49,501 nt of DNA, taken from the NCBI RefSeq assembly GCF_008386495.1, contig NZ_VTHJ01000012.1:71522-121022 (forward strand), given 5' to 3'. Shown piece by piece: positions 25,301 through 33,200 of the stretch. How positions within the stretch are numbered: position 1 is the stretch's first letter; every line of letters begins with the position of its first letter. This DNA comes from Streptomyces tailanensis (GTDB lineage Bacteria > Actinomycetota > Actinomycetes > Streptomycetales > Streptomycetaceae). The translations under genes and the position numbers were made by a program. Under the pieces are notes generated by a model. That model was not told the DNA's origin and did not search any database. It saw only the letters and a program-made list of their open reading frames with translations.

Positions 25301-26173
25301 CGTCCGGCCGTCGACACCGCCGGAGGAGTACGACAGCCCGACCTCCGGAGTCAGCCCACCGGGCACCTTCGGCACCGCCATGTCGTACGACCAGGCGAAC
25401 GAGCCGCTGCTCAGATCCGTGTTCCAGGTCGACGAGGCCGACAGGGACGTGGCCTTGTAGTCACCCTTGTCGCTGCTCGCCGACGTGGTCGCCGCCAGCA
25501 CGGTCGCCGTGCCGGCGCTGAGGGCGACCGACTTCGTGGTCAGCCTCTGCTTCTCGGTGTCATTGACGGTTTCGATGGGTTGGGTCGTACGACACTGCTT
25601 CTTCTGCGGTGTCGTCAGCGCGCATGCGGGCAGCTGGACGAAGGCCAGCCGGGAGGCGTAGCCGCCGCCGTAGAGGCCGGCGAAGGAGGAGTAGTCCAGC
25701 CCGGCGCGGACCTTGCCGCCGCGCTGTTTGCCGTTTTGACGGGGGGCCAGGGTGAAGACGGGGCCGTCGACGCCGGTCTTGCGTGCTGCCGTCTTGGACA
25801 GGGTGCGTAAGGTATAGGTGCCATCGGCCGCGTCCGCGGACCGTTTGACGCGGGTGTCCAGTGTGAGGGGCGTTCCCTTGACCCGGGTGGTGTCCTTCTG
25901 AAGTGTCACCGTCGCGGCAGTCGCCTTCGGCCAGCTGGTGGCCGGCGCCTTGATGGGCGTACGAGGCTCCTTCGCCACCTTGCGGGGCACCGCCTTGCCC
26001 GCCGGACGGACGGCGACCGGGGACTCGGCCTTCGGCAGCGCGGGCTTGCGCCAGGCCTGGGCGACGGCGGGTGCGCCCGACGCATGTATCAGTGTCCCGG
26101 TCAGCACGGCGGCCGTGGCCATGGCCACCTGGCGCCATGGCCGGCCTGTTCTCCTGCGTGGTCTGGTCGTCAT
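19340..26173 (-). CDS. Rhs/YD-repeat polymorphic toxin 1 with HINT domain and Ntox21-like tip
   Basis: A 2277-aa exported toxin. Order: signal peptide (1 to about 40, basic 'RRRTGRPWR' then a hydrophobic stretch); a secreted N-terminal region; an SpvB/Tc-like entry ('GLSYSSGGVDGRTGNTNNQASWVGDGF', about 275-305); many YD repeats; the Rhs core 'YDPATGRFLSVDPV...DPAG' at 1818-1858; a Cys-containing linker (1859-2028); a HINT autoprocessing domain from Cys 2029 ('CNSFVPGTQVLMADGTT') to 'PVLVHNS' (2177); and a 97-residue tip (DNA 19340-19633). The tip shows 'AQYLGYTKTNKRSAGGAAIWE', 'PRYITYDRTGHNKEAIFKGA' and 'GTYGLDISPTG', the pattern of bacterial toxin 21 (Ntox21), a predicted nuclease. The cell probably exports it, HINT cleaves, and the tip acts in a competitor. 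It is a close paralogue of Rhs toxin 2. Confidence 0.9.
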   Translation of the reverse strand: MTTRPRRRTGRPWRQVAMATAAVLTGTLIHASGAPAVAQAWRKPALPKAESPVAVRPAGKAVPRKVAKEPRTPIKAPATSWPKATAATVTLQKDTTRVKGTPLTLDTRVKRSADAADGTYTLRTLSKTAARKTGVDGPVFTLAPRQNGKQRGGKVRAGLDYSSFAGLYGGGYASRLAFVQLPACALTTPQKKQCRTTQPIETVNDTEKQRLTTKSVALSAGTATVLAATTSASSDKGDYKATSLSASSTWNTDLSSGSFAWSYDMAVPKVPGGLTPEVGLSYSSGGVDGRTGNTNNQASWVGDGFELAPGFIERSYKGCEEDGATNADGNKPGDLCWAYDNATLSLNGSGGELVPNGTNSWKLQNDDGTKIDRLYGSSSDVRSNGARNDEYWRVTTPDGTRYFFGYNRLPGWASGNETTDSAWTVPVFGNNTDEPCNASTFAASWCQQGWRWNLDYVVDRHGNAVAYYYDKETNSYGRNLKAADDTPYVRGGTLDRIEYGLKSTAMYSTKALAKVDFTNSERCIADSSTTCSSISTDSAYWYDTPWDLNCAAGTDCDDGRYSPAFFTRKRLTGVTTQVLVSGAYSNVDSWKLAHRWGMADTDYQLLLDSVQRTGHNGTASITLPKTTFAYTQLANRLDKIGDGYAPYIKSRLSTVADESGGQIDVGYSAPVCDAAALPTPQTNTTRCFPQYIGGSTTDDPDLQWFNKYVVDTVTSTDRTGGSPDQVTMYDYLDGAAWHYDDDDGMTKEKSKTWSQWRGYGHVRVRTGGQGGASAMKTQTDSYFLRGMNGDRQSSSGGTKSVSVTLDSGEGDPITDHESQAGFTYKTVTYSGPGGKVLGKTVSRPWYKETAKKVRDWGTVTANFTGTASTKTWTSLDDGAGTKWRTTSESDTHDPATGLVVQSEDLGDTTTAKDNQCTRTTYVSGSVPLDSPARVETVAKACDATTSRPADVMSDVRTAYDGGAYGAAATKGDVTRTARLETYSGSSAVYLESSSTYDGYGRALTTTDLTADVTVTSAGALTRTVRSDGRTTTTGYTPATGFATSSSVTTPPATVGDSTTTQTSTTAYEALRGLPLTETDTNGKVTTYAYDALGRTTKVWQPDRTTGQIPSYEFTYTIADDQPVVVGTKTIGNSGAQDTTYAFYDGFLRPRQTQAPGPDGGTLLADTFYDERGLTAKEFASYYITNAPSTTLFKPDDALSVETQNRYTYDGLGRVTELKQIAGNGDGGAVLGVTKTVYDGDRTTVIPPVGGTAQTTVTDARGRTTELRLLHARAADAAYDTTSYEYSPRGEMTKVTDPAGNAWTWTYDLMGRLTDTTDPDKGAGHNTYDDRSLMTSSEDARGVLAHTYDGLGRKTELRENSSAGALRAKWVYDTISGAKGQLASSSRYSGGQEYKSSVVAYDRLYRPMRTSVTIPSAEGALAGTYLSTTSYNASGTVQGVGYPNAGDLAANTVTYTYEDGTLRPIKVSGPLDLTASTSYSLTGKPLQYSMAANGGKATYETNTYQWGTQRLATSRVDRQDVAGVDQHNTYTYDEAGNVLSVSDTSRSGTDNQCFSYDHLGRVTEAWAQSTTGCAVTPSTGVVGGPAPYWTSYTYDKVGNRLTETRHATATGAADTKRSYHYPDPGPDAVRPHAVTSVDNTEGTVKSTDIFGYDETGNTHTRLLGDGTSQTLDWDAEGHLAKVTEPVEGGSDKVTEYLYDAEGNRLIGRTPTETTLYLGTTEITLAKGATAAKGTRYIDIGGGHLAVQANDGTISFTLADHHGTAQLSVNATTQALTQRRTLPFGGLRGDEPNSWPGTRGFVGGTTDTVTGLTHLGAREYDPATGRFLSVDPVFTATDPQQMHGYTYANNNPLTHSDPAGTEIGSRPNSCQYSLANCSKKTQKEVGYDAKTGTTDYRRGNIYKRSQAAKKRWVSANTPVTNDIDKLADQYWSPRMNGEFTDDFWHNPVYESSREGSACYGREGCRQAYLYVLHGGKDVEKAKELAATYCVYHAEECNEKAAAVARGNVIEDIVYTGLLAYLGGAAGRGAPCNSFVPGTQVLMADGTTKAIEDVKTGEKVLATDPKTGRTTVKTVTAEITGEGRKNLVRITLSIEINGKKQTATITATDGHPFWVPALGTWTDATDLTTGELLRTSTGALVEITAIHRWTQQATVHNLTVADFHTYHVLAGATPVLVHNSNNNCNSLTRAQADDVAQYLGYTKTNKRSAGGAAIWENKKATGGQPRYITYDRTGHNKEAIFKGASFRNPFQSTKDSARDGTYGLDISPTGQVQGLKKVAK

Positions 26174-26228
26174 TCGCGTCTGTTTCTCCCTGAGTGTTGG
26201 GTATCGAGTGGCGGCGGATGGACGACAG

Positions 26229-26951
26229 TTACTTCACGACGCCGAACTCTCGGATCTTTTTCACTTGCGCCTCGACCAGCTCGTCCGGAATTCCGGTCGG
26301 CTTCTTCCCGTCCGACGCTTTTGGTCTTTCGAAGTTGTGGAACATCGCGACGGTCGTGCCTTGCCGCAGCACCACCACCGCATGGGGGACCCGAATCTTC
26401 TCGCCGTCCGGGTACGACGCGACTTCGACCAACCGCAAGGAGGCGGATTCATCCCCGTATACAGGGTCGGGTTGCACATCGACATCGCCGTAGGACGATC
26501 TTCCTTCCTTGAAGGCGGTGCACTTGTCGGCCGCCGTACGGAATTCCCGCACCACCCGCTTCGCATCACTGATCTTGTGCGATGCGAGTGTCATGACGAC
26601 CCCGGGGCGCGTGCCCTTGCCGCTGTACTGTCGATTGATCCGAGCGTTGGCCGCGTAGGCGCTGCTGCTCCGCCCCAGAGTCTGGGCGATCGCACTGCAT
26701 TCGACGGGCTCTGCTCTTCTCTCGGAAGGGCCTGTGCTCATCGGTATACTGCCGAACTTCTCACCGTCGCTTTTACCCAACGCAACTCGATTAAGATCCG
26801 CCTCGGTCCACGGTTGACGTGAAGTACTGTTCGCCGAAGGGTTCCCGCCGGTGGAAGCTACGCTGCCCGTTCCGGTGCTCTGCCCGCACGCGCCGACAAG
26901 AAATGCGGCCATCGCCGCGGCCACCGCACAGCGGATGTTCGATCTACGCAT
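26229..26951 (-). CDS. Small secreted lipoprotein between the two toxin modules
   Basis: A 240-aa protein. 'MRRSNIRCAVAAAMAAFLVGAC' (MR start) is a lipoprotein signal with the lipobox V-G-A-C at about residues 18-21, followed by a Gly/Ser-rich linker. The exported part 'WTEADLNRVALGKSDGEKF', 'VECSAIAQTLG', 'AADKCTAFKEG' and 'VPHAVVVLRQGTTVAMFHNF' with two cysteines resembles PknH-type extracellular sensor-like domains found in actinobacterial lipoproteins. Of the doubled ATG, I take the second (26951), six bases after AAGGGA. It is 55 bases upstream of Rhs toxin 1 and 26 bases after a strong terminator, so it may be the first gene of the Rhs 1 unit. It could be an adaptor, a receptor or an immunity lipoprotein. 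Confidence 0.75.
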   Translation of the reverse strand: MRRSNIRCAVAAAMAAFLVGACGQSTGTGSVASTGGNPSANSTSRQPWTEADLNRVALGKSDGEKFGSIPMSTGPSERRAEPVECSAIAQTLGRSSSAYAANARINRQYSGKGTRPGVVMTLASHKISDAKRVVREFRTAADKCTAFKEGRSSYGDVDVQPDPVYGDESASLRLVEVASYPDGEKIRVPHAVVVLRQGTTVAMFHNFERPKASDGKKPTGIPDELVEAQVKKIREFGVVK

Positions 26952-26979
26952 CATCGTTCCCTTTTTGCCGTAAATACAG

Positions 26980-27025
26980 CTGAGCCGCTGCGCATTCAAG
27001 ACCAACTGAATACGCAGCGGCTCAG
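26980..27025 (-). terminator. Strong hairpin terminator ending the Rhs 2 / zinc-ribbon unit
   Basis: CTGAGCCGCTGCG (26980-26992) pairs exactly with CGCAGCGGCTCAG (27013-27025); after one mismatch four further pairs (ATTC/GAAT) extend the stem around a 10-nt loop. It begins two bases after the zinc-ribbon stop codon. The read-out side on the minus strand is T-rich (CTGTATTTA), which is unusual for this genome. Confidence 0.88.
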
Positions 27026-27027
27026 AA

Positions 27028-27255
27028 TCATTCCGTGACTGGCTCGATCTGCTCCCAATCCGTGGGAGTTCCCGGGCCCTGGTAGGGATGGACATATTGA
27101 TAGAGCGTTCCGTCCGGGAGCCCCTCGGGCGCGGAGTCGCCGAGCCACACGGCATCGCATTCGTGGCAGACCCAGAGGCGGCGTCCGTCGCCAATGAATC
27201 GAAACGCTGAAACACGACCCACGTTGCAGGCATTGCACAGAATCACGGATTGCAT
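27028..27255 (-). CDS. Small zinc-ribbon protein, candidate immunity protein for Rhs toxin 2
   Basis: A 75-aa protein with two CxxC pairs, 'LCNACNVGRVSAFRF' and 'WVCHECDAVWLGD', spaced as in a treble-clef or zinc-ribbon fold, then a short acidic C-terminus 'TDWEQIEPVTE'. Its start lies about 25 bases after the stop of Rhs toxin 2, and a strong terminator follows its stop, so it is the only gene in a unit with that toxin. This makes it the best immunity candidate. Start choice is uncertain: TTG 27273, ATG 27255 or GTG 27246, the last having GAAGGG at nine bases. Base composition is visibly less GC-rich than the Rhs body. Confidence 0.68.
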   Translation of the reverse strand: MQSVILCNACNVGRVSAFRFIGDGRRLWVCHECDAVWLGDSAPEGLPDGTLYQYVHPYQGPGTPTDWEQIEPVTE

Positions 27256-27280
27256 CCCTTCAGGGCGATTCAATAGCGTC

Positions 27281-30200
27281 CTATACCGGGTGCGCCGTGA
27301 CGATCCTACTCGAACCCTCTTCGGTAATTATCTTGACAGAAGTCTGCCCCTGCGTACCGACCGGTCGACCCATAGGGACGATGTACTCGTCTCTACCGTT
27401 GACGGTGAGTGGTTTTCCCCTGAGCTGCCAGGCTTCATCGATGGTGTGCAAGAGATCGCGACCGTGGCTGTTGAACTGGGTGTGAGTCACCTTCGAGGGG
27501 TCGGTTACCCCCCGATTCCCGTGCCTCAGTACGTGCCTCAGGCGGTGACCATCGGCAGAACCACGGTTATAGACCAAACCCGCGGGCGACAACATCGATC
27601 CGTTTCCAAGCGGAGTCATGTTGAGTGGGCAGGAGCTGTTGTGTACCAGGACCGGAGTCTCGCCCGCCAGCACGAAGAACGTGTGCAGCCCGGCCACCGT
27701 GAGGTTGTACGTCCGGGCCCGCTTCGTGAAGGAGTGGTTGCCCGTCACGATGACCGTGTCGCCGGCGTCGGTGAGCAGGGTCATGCCCGTGGCGAGGTCG
27801 CCCGCCTCGATCCAGCCCTTCTCTGAGGGAGACCAGAACGGGTGCTCGTGGGTCGCCGTCAGCTTCTCGACGCCGTCCTCGGTGGCGATCGACAGCTCGT
27901 TGAAGTGCTTGTCGTCCTCGGTGACGATCAGGCGGGTCACCTTCCGGGGACCGGACTCGCCGGTCTCGGGATCGGTGGCCATGACCTCGTCGCCGAGCCT
28001 GATGTCCTCGATGTCCTTGGTGGTGCCGTCGGCCATGAGGACGTCGGTGCCGGCCAGGAAGCACTTGCAGCCGCCGAGTGACTTGGTGACTCTTCCGCCC
28101 TTGCCGCCACCGAACGCCAAGGCGATCAGGCCCTCGATGACCTTGCCACGCTCCCACGCTTCCGCGTCGTCGACGCACTTCGAGGCGTTGTCGAGGCAGT
28201 AGGTCGCGGCGATGCGCTTGGCCTTGGCGTAGTCGGCGTCGGTGAGCTTACGGCCGAGCCCCGTCAGGTAGTTGTTCGCCTTGAGGCAGGCCAGCCGGCC
28301 GAAGCAGGCCTGACCGTGGCTGCCGTCGTCCTGGATGATCGGAGTGGACCAGTAGTCACCGTCCGGTGCGCGGCCGCTCGGCGAGTACTCCGAGAACCAG
28401 GCATCGATGTTGTCCTGATCGGTCGTGGTCGGCGCGTGTTGGGAGATCCACACGCTGTCGTTGTTGCTGGTCTTCTTTGTCGTGCTCTTCGTGGTGGTGG
28501 TCTTCGACTCGCCGTATCCGTCCGCCGTCGGCCAGCCCTTGCCGTCGTTGCAGCTGTCGCACCACAGACCGGTCGGGTCGGAGAACGTGACCGGGTTGTT
28601 GTTGCTGTAGGTGTAGCCGTGCATCTGCTGCGAGTCGGTCAGGTCCATGACCGGGTCGATGCTGATGAAGCGGCCGATCGCCGGGTCGTACTCGCGGGCC
28701 CCGATGTGGGTCAGACCGGTGACCTTGGTGTCGTCGGTGCCGCCGACGAAGCCCTTGGTGCCCGGCCAGTTCGCCGGCTGGGGGCCGCGGGGCCCGCCGA
28801 AGGGCAGCGTGCGGCGCTGGGTGAGCTGCTGGGTGGCCGCCTCGACGGCCAGTTGGGACGTGCCGTGGTGGTCGGCGAGGGTGATCGAGACGGTGCCGTC
28901 GTCCTTCTGGACGCCCTGGTGGCCGCCGCCGAGGTCGAAGTAGCGGGTGGCCTTGGCAGTGGTGGAGCCCTTGGCCAGGGTGATCTCGGTGTTGCCGAGG
29001 TAGAGCGTGGTCTCGGTGGGGGTACGGCCGATCAGACGGTTGCCGGCGGTGTCGTACAGGTACTCCGTGACCTTGTCGCTGCCGCCCTCAACGGACTCGG
29101 TCACCTTGGCGAGGTGACCCTCGGCGTCCCAGGCCAGGGTCTGGGTGTCACCGTTCAGCGTGCGGGTCTCGGTGTTGCCGGTCTCGTCGTAGCCGTAGCT
29201 GTCCTCCGCCGCGCCCGTCGCGTCGGTCGTGGTGACCGAGGTCAGGGTGTGCGGCTGCGCCGTGCCCGCGTCCGGGTAGTCGTACTCCCTCTTGGTGTCC
29301 TTGGACGTGTCGCCGGTGGTGTCGTGGATCGTCTCCTTCTGCCGGTTGCCCACCTTGTCGTAGCTGTAGGAGTGCCAGTACGGGGCCGGGCCGCCGAGGA
29401 CACCGGCGCCGGGCGCGCCGGCGCAGCCGGTGGTGGGCTGGGTCCATGCCTCGGTCAGGCGGCGCAGGTAGTCGTAGGTGAAGCACTGGGTGTCGGTGTC
29501 GGTGCCGGAGCGGGAGACGTCCGACACGGAGAGCACGTTGCCCGCCTCGTCGTAGCGATAGGTGTTGTGCTGGTCGACGCCCGAGACGTCCTCGCGGTCC
29601 ACACGGGAGGTGGCCAGACGCTGGGTGCCCCACTCGTAGGTGTTCGTGGCCCAGGTCTTCTTGCCACCACTGTTGGACAGTTCGTACTGCAGCGGCTTGC
29701 CCGTGAGGCTGTAGCTCGTGGTGGACTTCAGACCCTGACTGCCGTCGACGCCGGTCAGGCGCAGGGTCTCGTCCTCGTAGGTGTAGGCCACCGTCGCCGC
29801 CGGCAGGGATCCGGCCTTCGGGTAGCCGATGCCCTGCACCGTGCCCGACGTGTTGTACGTGGTCGCCGAGAGATAGGTGCCCGCCAGGGCGCCCTCGGAG
29901 GACGGGATGGTGACGGAGGTGCGCAGCGGGCGGTACAGCCGGTCGTAGGCGACGACCTTGGTGCTGTAGGCGTTGCTTCCGCTGTAGCGGATGGACTCCG
30001 CGAGCTGCCCCTTGGCGCCGCTGACCGTGTCGTACACCCACTTGGCGCGCAGGGCGCCGCTGGAGGACCCCTCCCGTATCTCGGTGCGGCGGCCGAGATT
30101 GTCGTAGCCGTGCCAGAGCGCCGGAGACTCCGCGTTGGGACGGGCGTCGTCGGTGGTGGTGAGCCGGCCCCGGTCGTCGTACGCGCTGATGGTGGTGCCC

Positions 30201-33200
30201 TTGTCCGGGTCGACGGCCTTGGTCTGCCGGCCCAGCAGGTCGTACTCGTAGCTCCAGGAGTTGCCCGCCGGGTCGGTGACCTTCTCCAGCTTGCCGCCCG
30301 CCGTGTAGCCGTACTTGGTGGTGTCGTAGGCGGCGGTAGCGCTGCGGCTGTGGTGTTGGCGCAGCTCGGTCAGCCGGCCGCGGGCGTCGGTGAGCTTGGT
30401 GGTGGCGACGCCGCCGACGGGCGGGATGACCGTGGTGCGGTCGCCGCCGTAGAGGGTCTTCGTGACGCCGAGGACAGCTCCACCGTCGCCGTTTCCGGCG
30501 AGCTGCTTCATCTCGGTCTGCCGCCCCAGGCCGTCGTGGGTGTAGCGGTTCTGCGTCTCGACGCTCAGGGCGTCCGCAGGCTTGAACAGGGTGGTGGACG
30601 GCGCGACTTCCGCGTAGTAGCTCGCGAACTCCTTGGAGACCAGGCCGCGTTCGTCGTAGAAGGTGTCGGCCAGCAGGCTCCCGCCGTCCGGGCCGGGTTC
30701 CTGGGTCTGGCGCGGCCGGAGGAAGCCGTCGTACAGGGTGTAGGAGGTGCGCTGCGCTCCGTCGTTGCCGAGCGTCCTGGTGCCGACCGCGGCCGGCTTG
30801 CCCTCGGCGAACGTGTACGTGAACTCGAAGGACGGGGTCTGGCTGGTGGTCCGGTCGGCCAGCCACACCTTGGAGGAGCGGCCCAGAGCGTCGTGGGTGA
30901 GGTTGGTGACCTTGGTATTGGTGTCGGTCTGGGTGAGCGGCTGACCGCGGAGGATGTCGTACGTGGTCGTCGAGGAGTGCGCCGTGGCCGCGTCACCCGC
31001 CGTGGCCGGCGGTGAGGTCACCTTCGTGCTGGTGGCGAACCCCGTGGCCGGTGTGTAGGCGGTGGTGGTCGTACGGCCGTCACCGCGTGCCGTCCGGGTG
31101 AGTACCCCGGTGGCGGTGACCTTCACGTCGGCGGTCAGGTCGGTGCTGGTCAGCGTACGGGCGTAGGAGTCGAAGGTGGCTCCGGACTCCAGGTACACGG
31201 CGGTGGTGCCGTCGTACTTCTTCAGTACCGCCGTCGCCGTCAGATCGCCCTTCGTGGGGGCCGTTCCGTAGGCACCGCCGTCATAGGCGGAGCGCACGTC
31301 GGAGATCACGTCGGCGGGACGGCTGACCGTCGTGCCACAGGACTTGGCGACCGTCTCCACGCGGGAGGGGAAGTTGAGGATGTTGTCGGTGGTGTTGGTG
31401 GCGTAGGTGGTGGTCATGCACTTGTTGTCGGTGGCCGTGGAGTTGTCGCCGCTGTCGTCGACCTGGGTGACCCGTCCGGCCACGGTGTCGTGGGTGTTGG
31501 CGAGGGAGGTGATCCGCCAGGCGGCTCCGGCACCGTCGTCCAGCGACGTCCAGGTCTTGGTGTGGGCGGTGCCGGTGAGGTTGGCCGTCACCGTGCCCCA
31601 GTCGCGGGTCTTCTTCGCCGTCTCGTGGTGCCAGGGGCGGTTGACCGTCTTGGACAGGGCCTTGCCGCCCGGTCCTGAGAAGGCCACGGTCTTGTAGGCG
31701 AAGCCGGCCGCCGACCGGTGGTCCGTGATCGGGTCGCCCTCGCCGTCTCCGAGGGAGACGCTCACGGACTTGGTGCCGCCGGAGGTGCCCTTGCGGTCGC
31801 CGTCCATGCCGCGCAGGAAGTAGGTGTCCTCCTGCGTCCTCATGGCCGAGGCGCCGCCCTGGCCACCGGTCTGGACACGGACGTGTCCGTAACCGCGCCA
31901 CTGGGACCAGGTCTTGTGCTTCTCCTTGGTCAGCCCGTCGTCATCGTCGTAGTGCCAGGCCGCGCCGTCCTTGTAGTCGTACGTGATGACCTGGTCGGGG
32001 GAGCCGCCCGTGCGGTCGGTCGCGGTGACGGAGGCGACCACGTACTTGTTGAACCACTGCAGGTCCGGATCGGCGGTCGAACTACCGCCTATGTACTGGG
32101 GGAAGCAGCGGGTGGTGTTGGTCTGCGGGGTGGGCAGCGCGGCTGCGTCACAGACCGGTGCCGAGTAGTTGACGTCGGTCTGGCCGCCGGACTCGTCGGC
32201 GATCGTGGACAGCCGGTCCTTGATGAAGGGGGCGTAGCCGTCGCCGGTCCTGTCGAGGCGGTTGGCGAGTTGGGTGTAGGCGAAGGTGGTCTTCGGCAGG
32301 GTGATCGCCGGGGTGGCGGTGTGACCCGTGCGCTGGATGGAGTCGAGCAGCAGTTGGTAGTCGGTGTCGGCCATGCCCCAGCGGTGGGTCAGCTTCCAGG
32401 AGTCGACGTCCTTGTAGGCGCTGCCGTCGTACACCTGGGTGGAGACCTGCGTGAGCCGCTTGCGGGTGAAGTACACCGGGGAGTACCTGCCCTCGTCGCA
32501 GTCCGTGCCCGCGTCGCAGTTCAGGTCCCAGGGGGTGTCGTACCAGTAGGCGGCGTCGTTGGCGATGGAGTCGCAGTCGGTCCGCGCGTCGGGGATGCAG
32601 CGCTCGCTGTTGGTGAAGTCCGCCTTGGCCAGCGCCTTCACGCTGTACATGGAGGAGGACTTCAGCCCGTACTCGATGCGGTCGACCGTGCCGCCGCGGA
32701 CGTAGCGGGTGTCGTCGGCGGCCTTCAGGTTGCGGCCGTAGGAGTTGGTCTCCTTGTCGTAGTAGTAGGCGATGGCGTTGCCGCGCGCGTCGACGACGTA
32801 GTCGAGGTTCCAGCGCCAGCCCTGCTGGCACCATGAGTCGGCGAACGCGGAGGCGTGGCAGGGCTCCCCGGAGTCGTCGCCGAAGACGGGGACGGTCCAG
32901 GCGGAGTCGGTGGTCTCCTTGCCGTCCGTCCACCCCGGCAGGCGGTTGTACCCGAAGTAGTAGCGGGTGCCGTCCGGGGCGGTGACCCGCCAGTACTCGT
33001 CGTCGCGGGCGCCGTTGCCGCGCACGTTGTCACTCGATCCGCGGAGCCGGGTGACCTTCGTGCCGTCGTCGTTCTTCAGCTTCCAGGAGTCGGTGCCGTC
33101 GGGGACCAGCTCACCGGCTTTGCCGTTGAAGGTGAGGAAGGCGTTGTCGTAGGCCCAGCACAGATCGCCCGGCTTGCCGCCGTCCGCGTTTTCCACCCCG

